DNA of 64,000 bases from Bradyrhizobium sp. URHD0069. Lineage in GTDB: Bacteria > Pseudomonadota > Alphaproteobacteria > Rhizobiales > Xanthobacteraceae. Location: the NCBI RefSeq assembly GCF_000701345.1, contig NZ_JNIJ01000011.1, forward strand, positions 62,001 to 126,000, written 5' to 3'. Shown here one piece after another: positions 27,108-36,700 of the stretch (positions are counted from its first letter, which is position 1; each line of letters opens with the position of its first letter). The notes under the pieces were generated by a model that was given only the letters and a program-made list of their open reading frames with translations, ran no database searches and was not told the DNA's origin. A program made the translations under genes and the position numbers.

Positions 27108-27548
27108 CTACTTCAATTGCACTTGCACCAATTTCAATTGCACCACTGGGCCGGGCTTTTCATGATGACCTTCGGCGATCCCGAGATAGCGCCGCTTTAT
27201 CCTGGCCTCCCCATGCACGACCCGCCGGATCGCGCCGTCCGCATTGACGATCGCCGAACCGGCCGGATTGGTCATGAAGGCAGCCAGCGGTTCCAGCGGC
27301 CCTTCGCCATTGCGCTCATGAGCAAGTGCAATCACGTAGGGTTTCTTCGGCTCCAGTCCAGTGACCGACGCCTGCAGCACCTGGGTCAGCCCCCGATCGA
27401 ACAGCGCGACGCTGATCGCCGCCTTGTCGTCGCCAGTACCGGCGTCACCGACAGTCCGGCCCTTAAAGATTCGCCAAAGAAATTCCCGACACCACAGACA
27501 AAGCGTCGCGATTCCTTTGAGGATGGCGGCCAAAAGCACTATTCTCAA
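27108..27548 (-). CDS. Truncated or frameshifted sor-linked protein
   Basis: The frame from a TTG at 27548 gives 146 residues. The convincing part starts near residue 40 (ISVALFDRGLTQVLQASVTGLEPKKPYVIALAHE...) and forms a beta-rich domain I cannot name. The N-terminal 35 residues look like read-through of an untranslated region (CLWCREFLWRIF), and no signal peptide is found. Its presumed promoter segment (27544-27587) is a near copy of the one before sorA, so the gene probably lost its 5' coding part. It follows the sorAB pair on the same strand. Confidence 0.45.
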   Translation of the reverse strand: MRIVLLAAILKGIATLCLWCREFLWRIFKGRTVGDAGTGDDKAAISVALFDRGLTQVLQASVTGLEPKKPYVIALAHERNGEGPLEPLAAFMTNPAGSAIVNADGAIRRVVHGEARIKRRYLGIAEGHHEKPGPVVQLKLVQVQLK

Positions 27549-27587
27549 TTAAAAACCAATTTAGAGTTTTGAATTCGCTTTTGAATG
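27544..27587 (-). repeat. 44-bp repeat, copy 1 (shared with the sorA upstream region)
   Basis: This segment matches 29403-29446 at 35 of 44 positions with no gap. Both start CTCAATTAAAAA, share ATTTAGA in the middle and end TTTGAATG (plus-strand reading). AT-rich and in the same orientation, it looks like a duplicated promoter or regulator site. Confidence 0.75.
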
Positions 27588-27740
27588 GCTCAAAATCTGT
27601 CGGCTTATCAACAAACTCATCAACCGACCAATAATCGGTGATTAGCCTGGTTCCCGGACTCAAGATCGGGTGACGACGAAGTGGCTTCGGGTAGCCTTCA
27701 CCTGCGATGCGTTGATATCGCAGAACCAGAGAGCGGATTT

Positions 27741-28070
27741 CTATTTTGCGCCCTTGAGGTCAGTCAGATATTCAACGATCGCACCGACATCCTCTGGGGC
27801 TATCGGGGCCTTGTAGGCGTTGATCATCTTAGTGACTTCCGCTGCCCAGGCTTGCTTCGACAACGCCGGCTGGTTCAGCACCATCTCAGCCGAATGACAG
27901 GCGAGGCAATTGTTGTTGATCGCGTCCGAACCTGGGCCGGGAAACATCTTGTCGCTGTCCGGCAGATCGACTTTCACCGGCTTCAACTCGAAAGCTGTGG
28001 CGGCGCGCCCAACGAGGGGCATTGACGCTGTGCCCAACAAAATGACGGCCGGCAGCAAATTGCGAAACAT
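27741..28070 (-). CDS. sorB: Cytochrome c subunit of sulfite dehydrogenase (SorB-like)
   Basis: The 109-residue protein has a signal peptide (ending GRAATAFE) and one heme c site CLACH at residues 55-59, with Met candidates downstream (EMVLNQ). SorB takes electrons from the SorA Mo-heme enzyme in the periplasm. It lies 13 bases after sorA on the same strand, with GGAG before the ATG. Confidence 0.85.
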   Translation of the reverse strand: MFRNLLPAVILLGTASMPLVGRAATAFELKPVKVDLPDSDKMFPGPGSDAINNNCLACHSAEMVLNQPALSKQAWAAEVTKMINAYKAPIAPEDVGAIVEYLTDLKGAK

Positions 28071-28083
28071 TATAGATACTCCA

Positions 28084-29319
28084 TCAAACTGCGATCACCT
28101 CGACCGATTCCACTACATTGCGCATGAAGCCCGCCGGATTCCAGTTTGGTGTGTCGGGTTGCGCTACGCCGTTATTGTTGGTGCAACGGGTCAACAAACT
28201 GTACTTCCCAGGCGATGGCAGCGTGAATTGCGTCTGCCACTGCCGAAATCCATATTTGCCTTCGTCTTTTCCCAATTGCGTCTGGCGCCAGTTTTGACCG
28301 TGATCTACCGAGTACTCGACGCTTGCCACACCACAATCGCCGCCGAACGCAATGCCGCGCAACGTCGTCGGCGCGGCGGCTTTCACGCTGTGGCCCGAGG
28401 CAATATTTGTGACAAAGGATCTGGGCACCATTCGATTGATCGGGACCATCTTCACGTCCGTCTCGCCCGGCTTGATGCTGGCGTGTGGCGTATCGGGAAT
28501 GGTGTAGGCAACTTTTGTCCAGTAATTCGTGTCGGGCACATTCAATACTTCGATATCGTTCAGCATCTTGACCCAATAGGTCGCATACCAGCCGGGAACG
28601 ACCAGCCGCAGCGGAAATCCGTTCACCAACGGCAGTTGCTCGCCGTTCATGGCATAGGCGATCATCACTTCACCATCGCGCGCGTGGTCGATATCCAGCG
28701 CCTTCATGAAATGCGGCGCCTCTGCCACGACCGGCTCGTCCAAGCCCGTTAACCGGACCTGTACGGCACCCGGCTTCACGCCAGCTTTATCCAGCACATC
28801 CTTCAGACGGACTCCCATCCAAAGAGCGTTGCCCATGGCGCCATTCGCCCATTCCCCGCCGGGCACCCGAGGCTGGAAGAAGCCTCGCGAGTTGCCGGAG
28901 CACTGGTTCACTGCAGCCAATTGAACACTCGGCAATCCGTGAACGATATCGTTCAACGACAGCGACAATGTTTGATTTACATGGCCGCGCACCCTTAGGC
29001 TGAACTTGCCGATGTCAATATCCGTCGGGATGACCGCCCAGTGCCAGCGCACATAAAACTGATCGTTGGGGGTGAAGACACTTTTGTCGAAGACTTCAAA
29101 CGGTGTTTCCAGCAGCGGCGGACGGGTCCGCTGCAGGATCATCTGTCCTTTCTGTGGGAAATCGGTCGTAATTGGCCGCGTCCCGGGACCACCGGGTAGC
29201 GGAAGATTGATCGTCGTTTGCGCCCAGCTCGGAGCTGTAAGAGCCAAGGTTCCTACACCTGCCGCACCTAGCAGTCGGCGTCGTGTGATCGCGTGGTGAA
29301 GAGGGCCGTTCTCCGCCAT
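28084..29319 (-). CDS. sorA: Sulfite:cytochrome c oxidoreductase SorA-like molybdoprotein
   Basis: The 411-residue sulfite oxidase family protein has a twin-arginine leader (TRRRLLGAAGVGTLAL, cleavage near SWA-QTT) and the Mo-ligand cysteine in NQCSGNSRG (C140). It has the Moco domain with RLVVPGWYATYWVKML and a C-terminal Ig-like dimer domain (YSVDHGQNW). With the cytochrome at 27741 it oxidises sulfite to sulfate in the periplasm. This is the second sulfite-oxidising enzyme of the window beside soxC (1168-2457), with clear sequence divergence between them. Confidence 0.9.
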   Translation of the reverse strand: MAENGPLHHAITRRRLLGAAGVGTLALTAPSWAQTTINLPLPGGPGTRPITTDFPQKGQMILQRTRPPLLETPFEVFDKSVFTPNDQFYVRWHWAVIPTDIDIGKFSLRVRGHVNQTLSLSLNDIVHGLPSVQLAAVNQCSGNSRGFFQPRVPGGEWANGAMGNALWMGVRLKDVLDKAGVKPGAVQVRLTGLDEPVVAEAPHFMKALDIDHARDGEVMIAYAMNGEQLPLVNGFPLRLVVPGWYATYWVKMLNDIEVLNVPDTNYWTKVAYTIPDTPHASIKPGETDVKMVPINRMVPRSFVTNIASGHSVKAAAPTTLRGIAFGGDCGVASVEYSVDHGQNWRQTQLGKDEGKYGFRQWQTQFTLPSPGKYSLLTRCTNNNGVAQPDTPNWNPAGFMRNVVESVEVIAV

Positions 29320-29694
29320 TTGCTCCCTCCTGAATATCCATGCTTTCTGTCGGTGGACGGTAACAGCCGGCCAGGTGGAGCATCACGTTTCCTCGCGATC
29401 TCCTCAATTAAAAATGGATTTAGAATCCTGAAATCGAATTTGAATGTCGTGATCGGCGGGATTGGAAATCCGGCAACCGCGCGGATACACCATGGTCGGC
29501 GGTCTCTTTTTCTCGCCATTGATACATCAAGTGAAGGCCGCGGAGTCACCGGACGCAGCTTTCGCGCGATCTGCCGAACGACGTCCGCACGCAGCATAAA
29601 TCCTTATTTAATCGCATTTTTGCGCAGGCACGACCATTTTGGTTGGAAGCGAAGGAATGCAGTGGCGCGCTAAATAGGCTGCGCCTGTGGTGCG
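29320..29694. other. Intergenic region between divergent sorA and aldo-keto reductase
   Basis: It holds the second copy of the 44-bp repeat (29403-29446), 84 bases before the sorA start. No gene is seen. Confidence 0.6.
29403..29446 (-). repeat. 44-bp repeat, copy 2 (upstream of sorA)
   Basis: Counterpart of 27544-27587, with 35 of 44 identical bases. Its location 84 bases upstream of sorA on the same strand suggests it contains the promoter or activator site of the sulfite dehydrogenase operon. Confidence 0.75.
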
Positions 29695-30738
29695 ATGAGC
29701 AAGAGTAGAACGATGGACCGTATTCAATCCCACCATGCCGAGATGGAATTCGTCGAGATTCCCGGCACCTCCATTCGAGCTTCGCGCATCGCGCTTGGGA
29801 CATGGGCCATCGGCGGCTGGATGTGGGGCGGGAGCGACGAGAGCGATGCTATCAGCGCAATCCACGCAGCGCTCGACGGCGGCATCAACCTGATCGATAC
29901 GGCACCCATCTATGGCTTCGGACGTTCGGAGGAAATCGTTGGCAAGGCGCTGGCCATCGACGGCCGGCGCAAGCATGCGTTCATCGCCACCAAAGTCGGG
30001 CTCGACTGGAAGGACGGCAAACCGTTTCGCAACGCCCGCAAGGCGAAGATCATCGAGGAAGCCGAGAGTTCCTTGCGGCGCTTGCAGACCGATATCATCG
30101 ATCTCTACCAGGTCCATTGGCCGGATCCGCATACACCGATCGCGGAAGTGGCCGAAGCAATGGGCGAACTGCATCAAGCGGGAAAGATTCGCGCCATCGG
30201 CGTGAGCAACTTCAGCCCGGCTCAGATGAAGGAATTTCGCAAGGTCGCCCCCCTGCATGCGGCTCAGCCGCCTTACAATTTGTTCGAGCGCGGCATCGAA
30301 CAAGAGGTTCTGCCCTACTGCCGCGCGCGAAACATCGCGGTGCTTGCCTATGGCTCGCTGTGCCGGGGGTTGTTGTCCGGCAGCATGTCAAGATCGAGTC
30401 GTTTCACCGGCGACGATCTGCGCAAGAACGATCCCAAATTTCTCAGCCCTCGATTCGAACAGTATCTCACTGCGGTCGAGAAGCTGGACCAGTTGGCGCA
30501 AGAACGCTTCAATAGACGGGTCATCCATCTCGCTGCGCGCTGGGTACTCGATCGCGGCGAAAAGAACATCGCATTGTGGGGTGCGCGCCGGGCCAACCAG
30601 CTCTCGCCGATCGCCGACGTCGTCGGCTGGCACATCGACCGTGTCACGATGGCTGAGATCGACCGAATTCTGCAGGAGACAATCAGGGATCCGATTGGTC
30701 CGGAGTTCATGGCACCGCCCGATCGTCTCGCTGCGTAA
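29695..30738 (+). CDS. Aldo/keto reductase
   Basis: The 347-residue NADPH-dependent oxidoreductase has the TIM-barrel pattern of the family: DGGINLIDTAPIYGFGRSEE with the catalytic Asp and Tyr, then the Lys of ATKVGLDW and the His of DLYQVHWPD. The nucleotide-binding IGVSNFS stretch is present. It resembles the YajO/Tas-like branch. Substrate unknown. An in-frame ATG at 29713 is an alternative start. Confidence 0.88.
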   Translation: MSKSRTMDRIQSHHAEMEFVEIPGTSIRASRIALGTWAIGGWMWGGSDESDAISAIHAALDGGINLIDTAPIYGFGRSEEIVGKALAIDGRRKHAFIATKVGLDWKDGKPFRNARKAKIIEEAESSLRRLQTDIIDLYQVHWPDPHTPIAEVAEAMGELHQAGKIRAIGVSNFSPAQMKEFRKVAPLHAAQPPYNLFERGIEQEVLPYCRARNIAVLAYGSLCRGLLSGSMSRSSRFTGDDLRKNDPKFLSPRFEQYLTAVEKLDQLAQERFNRRVIHLAARWVLDRGEKNIALWGARRANQLSPIADVVGWHIDRVTMAEIDRILQETIRDPIGPEFMAPPDRLAA

Positions 30739-30770
30739 GTCAACCAGTTCGACTCATCTAGGTATCCTCG

Positions 30771-31682
30771 ATGAAAGCCTTTTTGTTTGTCGCGGTGGCT
30801 TGGCCCTTGCTGTGCAGCCCCGCATTCGCTCAGGTCGACGATCCGCTCACGGCTACGCCTTCGCTCGGCGTCACCTCTCCGCTTGGAATGGGCCCCGAAG
30901 GATCAGTCGGCGGGACCGGAATTCCGATGGGCGCCACCGAAATCACGTCACCCGGAGTCAGTCCGGCGCCCACCGGAAGCGTGACAGGCACAATTGCAAT
31001 TCCAACCAGCGGTGCAATTACTACCAGCGGCACGACATGTTCGACCGGGGGGATGTTGCCATCGGGAATGTTCGGATCGACCGCGAGCTTCGACGGCGGC
31101 GGAACGTCAGCCGGCATCGCTGCGCCCGCCACTGCGGCAACGACTGGCGGCATGGCGACGTCGGGCATCACAGAGACGCTTCCCACCGCGGCATCAACGG
31201 ACCCCACGGCGACGCCGGGAACATCAACGTCGTCGCAAATGTCAGTTCCGATGGGAACGTCGACCTTCGGAATCGACACGTCGGGAATGTCGGGAATGTG
31301 CGGTTCCGGCTCAAGCAGCATTGCTTCATCGTCGGCTCCCACGTCAACGTCAACGTTGCCCACCACGCCGGGGGGCGCCGCTCGAACCGGAATTCCGTTG
31401 GACTCCACGGAGATCAGCAATCTCGGGGTGAGTTCCGCACCAGCGGTACCGACGACAGGCGTCTTGCCCATTGTCGGCACGGTGGGCCCGAGTTCGTCGG
31501 TACCAACGATGCCCGCTGCTTTACCTGCGACAGCAAGCACTGCGACGTGTTCGGTCACCGGCGGCATCGGGAGCGCTGGGACCGGGAGCGCCGGAAACGT
31601 TGGCGCCGGCAACGCCGGGGTCGCCGGAACGTCGATCTCGGCGCGTCTGCTCAGGCAATTCATCCTCTGTCAGCGGCAATGA
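30771..31682 (+). CDS. Ser/Thr/Gly-rich exported protein A of the second RND operon
   Basis: The 303-residue protein has a Sec signal (MKAFLFVAVAWPLLCSPAFA-QVD) and a low-complexity body dominated by Thr, Ser, Gly, Pro and Ala. It shares order and motifs with the next gene: LGVTSPLG, GSVTGTIAIPTSG, FGSTASFDGGG, PATAATTGG and the strikingly conserved MCGSGSSSIASSS near residue 176. The last 15 residues (RLLRQFILCQRQ) are unlike the rest and may follow a frameshift. It is the first gene of the cluster that continues into the RND genes at 32547 and 33725. Function unknown. Confidence 0.72.
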   Translation: MKAFLFVAVAWPLLCSPAFAQVDDPLTATPSLGVTSPLGMGPEGSVGGTGIPMGATEITSPGVSPAPTGSVTGTIAIPTSGAITTSGTTCSTGGMLPSGMFGSTASFDGGGTSAGIAAPATAATTGGMATSGITETLPTAASTDPTATPGTSTSSQMSVPMGTSTFGIDTSGMSGMCGSGSSSIASSSAPTSTSTLPTTPGGAARTGIPLDSTEISNLGVSSAPAVPTTGVLPIVGTVGPSSSVPTMPAALPATASTATCSVTGGIGSAGTGSAGNVGAGNAGVAGTSISARLLRQFILCQRQ

Positions 31683-31774
31683 ACATGAACGTCATCGATC
31701 CCGCCGGCATACCAACTGCTGTGCTTGCGTCCCTACGCCGCACCATCCTTGTGCGCTTATCAGAAAGATCTTCC

Positions 31775-32512
31775 ATGAGACCATTCTTGATTGTCGCGGC
31801 GACCTTTTCCCTGTTGTGCTGCAGCCCGGCATTCGCCCAGGTCGGAACGGCTATGCCTCCGCTCGGCGTCACCTCTTCGCTCGGAGCGGATCCCAGCGCT
31901 CCGGTCGGCACGAACGGTTTGGCGCCCGGCGTATCAACTCCAGTCAATCCGGTGCCCAACGGCGTCACCGGCACGATTGCCGTTCCAAACACAAGCAGTG
32001 GCGCGGGGCCCTGTTCGACGTTGGCGACTTCGCCAATGGGAACGTTCGGATCGCGCGCGACCTACGACGGTGGTGGAATGGCAATGGCAACCGGAACGGC
32101 GACGCCCGCCACCGCAGCCACGACGGGCGGCGTAGCGCCGTCGGGAACATCAACGTCGTCGGGAGTATCGACATCGACGGCAATCGCACCGACTTCGGGA
32201 GAATCGACATCGTCAGGAATGGTGGAAACGTCGGGGCTAACGGGAATGTGCGGCTCCGGCTCCAGCAGCATTGCTTCGTCGTCGTCTCCAATGTCTTCGT
32301 CTCCAACGTCAACGTCGGCCACCTCACCGAGCGGCAGCGCCCGAGCCGGAGTTCCGTTGGGTTCTTACGAGATTGGAAATCTTGGGGTTAGTCCCCTAAC
32401 GGCGGCGCCGACGACAAGCGTATCGCCCATCACGGGTAGCGTTGGGAGTTCAGCGCCATCGATACCAACGATGCCCACCGTTTCACCTCCGACCACAAGC
32501 ACGATGCCGTGA
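31775..32512 (+). CDS. Ser/Thr/Gly-rich exported protein B of the second RND operon
   Basis: The 245-residue protein has a signal peptide (MRPFLIVAATFSLLCCSPAFA-QVG) and low-complexity sequence parallel to protein A: LGVTSSLG, GVTGTIAVPNTSS, FGSRATYDGGG, PATAATTGG and MCGSGSSSIASSSS near residue 158. The two genes are evidently a tandem duplication. The ATG at 31775 was chosen over a far upstream in-frame start because it gives the signal peptide. It ends 34 bases before the RND adaptor gene. Confidence 0.75.
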   Translation: MRPFLIVAATFSLLCCSPAFAQVGTAMPPLGVTSSLGADPSAPVGTNGLAPGVSTPVNPVPNGVTGTIAVPNTSSGAGPCSTLATSPMGTFGSRATYDGGGMAMATGTATPATAATTGGVAPSGTSTSSGVSTSTAIAPTSGESTSSGMVETSGLTGMCGSGSSSIASSSSPMSSSPTSTSATSPSGSARAGVPLGSYEIGNLGVSPLTAAPTTSVSPITGSVGSSAPSIPTMPTVSPPTTSTMP

Positions 32513-32546
32513 AACAATTTTTCACTATCTGTGAGCGAGACCGGTC

Positions 32547-33728
32547 ATGAAGAAGAAAGTCATTATCCCTGCCGGCCTATTGACTGCGGTACTTGCGGTC
32601 GGCGGCCTGCTGTACTTCACCCATACTCACCCATTGGAGAAGGCCGATGCCGCGCCCACTCCACCCGCGGTGCCGATCGTTGCCGGGACAGTCGCCCAGC
32701 ATGACGTGCCGATCTACCTTACCGGTGTCGGCACCGTGATCGCGTACAACACCGACGTCGTACGTGCCCAGATCCAGGGGCAGATCATCAGCATTAATTT
32801 CACCGAAGGGCAGACCGTGCATGCCGGCGACCTGCTCGCGCAGATCGATCCGCGTCCCTATCAGGCCTTGATCGACCAGTACACTGGAAACCTGGAACGC
32901 GATCAGGCCCAGCTCATCAATGCCCAGGCCAATCTCACTCGCTACACCACATTGGGAGCCAAGGGCTGGGCCACTCCGCAACTGCTCGAGACCCAGAAAG
33001 CGCAAGTCGGGGAGTTGCAGGCGGCTATCAAGGCCGACCAGGCGCTGATTGACGCCGCGAAGGTGCAGCTCAGCTACACGCGCCTGACGTCGCCGATCGA
33101 TGGAGTGGTCGGGATTCGTCAGATCGATGTGGGCAACATCATCAGCCCGTCAAATACCAACGGCCTCGTCGTCGTAACGCAGCTCGATCCGATTTCGCTG
33201 ATATTCACGCTGCCGGAGACGAACCTGCCGCAAATCGAGCAGCAACAGCAGACAACCAAGACGCCGCTCACGGTCCTTGCCTACACCCAGGACGACACGA
33301 CCTTGCTGGATCAAGGCGTACTCGGCCTCGTCAACAACGAGATCCTGCAGACGACCGGTTCAATTCAACTCAAGGCGAATTTCCCCAACAAGTCGCGCCG
33401 GCTCTGGCCGGGCCAGCTCGTCAACGCGCGGCTGCTCCTCAATACGCGGCATAACGGTCTGACCGTTCCGGCAGCGGTCGTGCAGCAAGGTACCAAAGGG
33501 CCCTACGCCTATGTCGTCAATCCCGACAACACGGTCGCAATCCGCTCAATCAAGGTCGCGCAAATCAGTGACGGCCAGGCACTGATTGATTCCGGTCTCG
33601 AGGCCAACGAGCAGGTCGTGGTCGACGGACAATACAAGCTGCAGCCGGGCGCGCATGTGAAGATGCTACACGGTAAGGCGGCGCAGGAAGCCGCCGCGCA
33701 GGACGCCCTACAGGCGCCTATCCCATGA
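32547..33728 (+). CDS. RND efflux periplasmic adaptor (MdtA-like) 2
   Basis: The 393-residue adaptor has an N-terminal anchor (VIIPAGLLTAVLAVGGLLYF), lipoyl halves (RAQIQGQIISINFTEGQTVHAGDLLAQIDPR; TSPIDGVVGIRQIDVGNII split by a short helical hairpin) and a beta-barrel domain ending with a membrane-proximal ...GLEANEQVVVDGQYKL. It resembles MdtA. The ATG of the pump gene overlaps its stop by 4 bases. No outer-membrane factor gene follows. Confidence 0.92.
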   Translation: MKKKVIIPAGLLTAVLAVGGLLYFTHTHPLEKADAAPTPPAVPIVAGTVAQHDVPIYLTGVGTVIAYNTDVVRAQIQGQIISINFTEGQTVHAGDLLAQIDPRPYQALIDQYTGNLERDQAQLINAQANLTRYTTLGAKGWATPQLLETQKAQVGELQAAIKADQALIDAAKVQLSYTRLTSPIDGVVGIRQIDVGNIISPSNTNGLVVVTQLDPISLIFTLPETNLPQIEQQQQTTKTPLTVLAYTQDDTTLLDQGVLGLVNNEILQTTGSIQLKANFPNKSRRLWPGQLVNARLLLNTRHNGLTVPAAVVQQGTKGPYAYVVNPDNTVAIRSIKVAQISDGQALIDSGLEANEQVVVDGQYKLQPGAHVKMLHGKAAQEAAAQDALQAPIP

Positions 33729-36700
33729 ACATTTCAGCACCGTTCATTCGGCGGCCGATCGCGACCGCTCTGCTGATGGTCGCGTTGTTTGTGGGCGGCC
33801 TGGTTGCCTACCCGCTATTGCCGGTGGCATCGCTGCCGAACGTCAACTACCCGACGCTTTCGATCACGGCGCAGCTGCCGGGCGCCGACCCGCAGACCAT
33901 GGCATCCACCGTGACGTCGCCGCTGGAGCTGCAGTTCGGTGAAATCCCCGGCCTCACCCAGATGACGTCGGCGAGCGCACTCGGCTATGCCCAGATCACG
34001 CTGCAGTTCGATTTGAGCCGCCCGATCGACGGGGCGGTCAGCGACACACTGTCGGCGATCAACGCGGCGACCGCTTACCTGCCCAAAAATTTGCCGTATC
34101 CGCCGCTGATCCGCAAAGTCAATCCGGCTGAAACGCCGATCCTGGTGCTCGGGCTCACCTCGGACAGCCTGCCGCTGACCGTTGTCGACGCTTACGCGCA
34201 GAATATTCTGCTGCAAAAAATCTCGCAGGTATCCGGCGTCGGCCTTGTGGGCGTTGGAGGCGAGCAGCAGCCGACCGTCCGCGTACAGGTCGATCCGGAA
34301 GCGCTGGCGGCTCGCGGCATCAACCTCGAGGATGTACGAACGGTGCTCGGCCAGGCCAATGTCGACCTTCCGAAAGGCACCCTCAACAGCCCGCGTCAGA
34401 CCTACACGCTCAATACCAACGATCAGCTGTTCGAGCCCGACAAATATGCCGACCTGATCATCGCCTATCGAAACGGGTCGCCGGTCCGCATCCGCGATAT
34501 CGGCCGCGCCATCAGTGCGGGAGAGAACGAGCTGATTGCCGGCTGGTACAACAACCAGCGGGCGGTCTACCTTTCGATCCAGCGGCAGCCCGGCGCCAAC
34601 GTCATCGAGACCGTGCAGCGGATCAAGGCGATGCTGCCTGTGCTGCAGGCCTCGATCCCAGCCGCCGTCAAGGTAAACGTCATTTCCGATCGCACCCAGA
34701 CCATCCGCGCATCGGTCGCCGACGTGCAATTCACGCTACTGTTGACGATTGCGCTCGTCGTCATGGTGATCTTCATATTCCTGCGCAGTTTCTGGGCCAC
34801 CGTTATTCCGGCCATCACCGTGCCGCTGGCGCTGGTCGGCACCTTCGCGGTGCTCTACGAAATGGGCTACAGTCTCGATAACCTCTCGCTGATGGCCCTG
34901 TCGATCGCGGTCGGGTTCGTGGTCGACGACGCCGTCGTCGAGATCGAAAACATCCAAAGACACATAGAAGAGGGCCTCTCGCCGTACGACGCGGCGATGA
35001 AAGGATCCGGCGAGATCGGCTTCACCGTCATGGCGATCACGTTCTCGCTGATCGCCGTGTTCATTCCGCTGTTCCTGATGAGCGGCTATGTCGGATTGCT
35101 GTTCCGCGAATTCGCGATGACGGTGAGCGTCGCTCTCGTTCTCTCGCTGGTGATCTCGCGGACGCTCACGCCGATGATGTGCGCATACCTGCTCAAGCCG
35201 GAGAGCAAGGAGCACGGCTGGCTGTATCGGATGTCTGAGCGCGGCTTTGATGCTCTGCTCAACACCTATGAGGCAGGCCTCAAGATCGTGCTGCGGCATC
35301 AATTCTTCACGCTGATGGTGATGCTCGGTACCATCGCGCTGACCGGGTATCTCTACGTGATCATTCCCAAGGGCTTCTTTCCCCAGCAGGACACCGGATT
35401 GATCCTCGCCCAGTCCGAAGCGGCGCAGGATATTTCCTTCAAGGCCATGGAGGAACGCCAGCAGGCTCTCCAGGACGCCATCATGCAGGATCCGGCCGTC
35501 GACACGGTGGGAGCGGCAGTGGGCGCCGGCGGTGGCCTCTACACGCTCAACGACGGCCGTGTCTTCATTCAGCTCAAGCCCAAAGCACAACGCGATTCGA
35601 TCGACAAGGTGATCGCCCGGCTGCGGACGAACCTAGCCAAGATCCAGGGCATCACGCTCTACATGCAGCCGGCGCAGGACATCACCATCGGCGCGCGGCT
35701 GAACAAGACCCAATTCCAGTACACGTTGAATGACGCCGATCCCGGCGAGCTCGCCCACTGGTCACAGCTGTTCCTCGACAAGATCAAGGCGGTCCCCGGC
35801 ATCACCGACGTAGCCACCGATCAGCTCAATGCCGGTCCGATGCTCGACATCACGATCAAGCGCGATGTCGCCTCGAGCTACGGCATCCTGCCCTACACGA
35901 TCGACAACACGCTCGACGACGCCTTCGGCCAGCGCATCGTCTCGACCATGTACACCACTCTGCAGCAGTACCATGTCATCCTGGAGGTCAACCCCAAGTT
36001 CCAGTACGGGCCCGAAGCCCTCAACGGTATCTACGTCAAATCATCGAGCGGGCAGCAGGTGCCATTATCGACGCTGGTCGATTCGGTGGTGAAGGTCGCT
36101 CCCCTCGTGGTCAACCATCAGGGCCAGTTCCCCTCGGTGACGATCTCGTTCAATCTCAAGCCGGGCACCGCGATCGGCCAGGCGGTGAGCGGCATTCAGG
36201 CGGTTGAAAAGGAACTGCACCCCCCGCTCTCGCTGCAGACCAGCTTCCAGGGCAACGCTCAGGCATTCGGAGCGTCGCTGAAGAGCACGCCGATCCTGAT
36301 CCTCGCGTCGCTCTTCGTCATCTACATCATTCTCGGCGTGCTGTACGAAAGCCTCATCCATCCGATCACCATCATTTCGACCCTGCCCTCGGCCGGCATC
36401 GGCGCGCTGCTATTGCTGATGGCGGTCCACATCGATCTCAGCGTGATCGCGATCGTCGGCCTCATACTGCTGATCGGCATCGTCAAGAAGAACGGCATCA
36501 TGCTGGTCGATTTTGCCCAGCAAGTCGAACACAGCGAAGGCTTGACGGCGGAGGAATCGATCTACCAGGCCTGTATCCTGCGCTTCCGGCCGATCCTGAT
36601 GACCACGATGGCGGCGCTGCTCGGCGGCGTGCCGATGATGGTCGGCACCGGAGTGGGCTCGGAGATTCGTCAGCCGCTCGGCTATGCTATCGTCGGCGGC

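Noticed and set aside
30257..31770. In-frame upstream extension of Ser/Thr-rich protein B through the aldo-keto reductase and protein A
   Set aside because: Runs out of frame through two real genes; the signal peptide at 31775 marks the true start.
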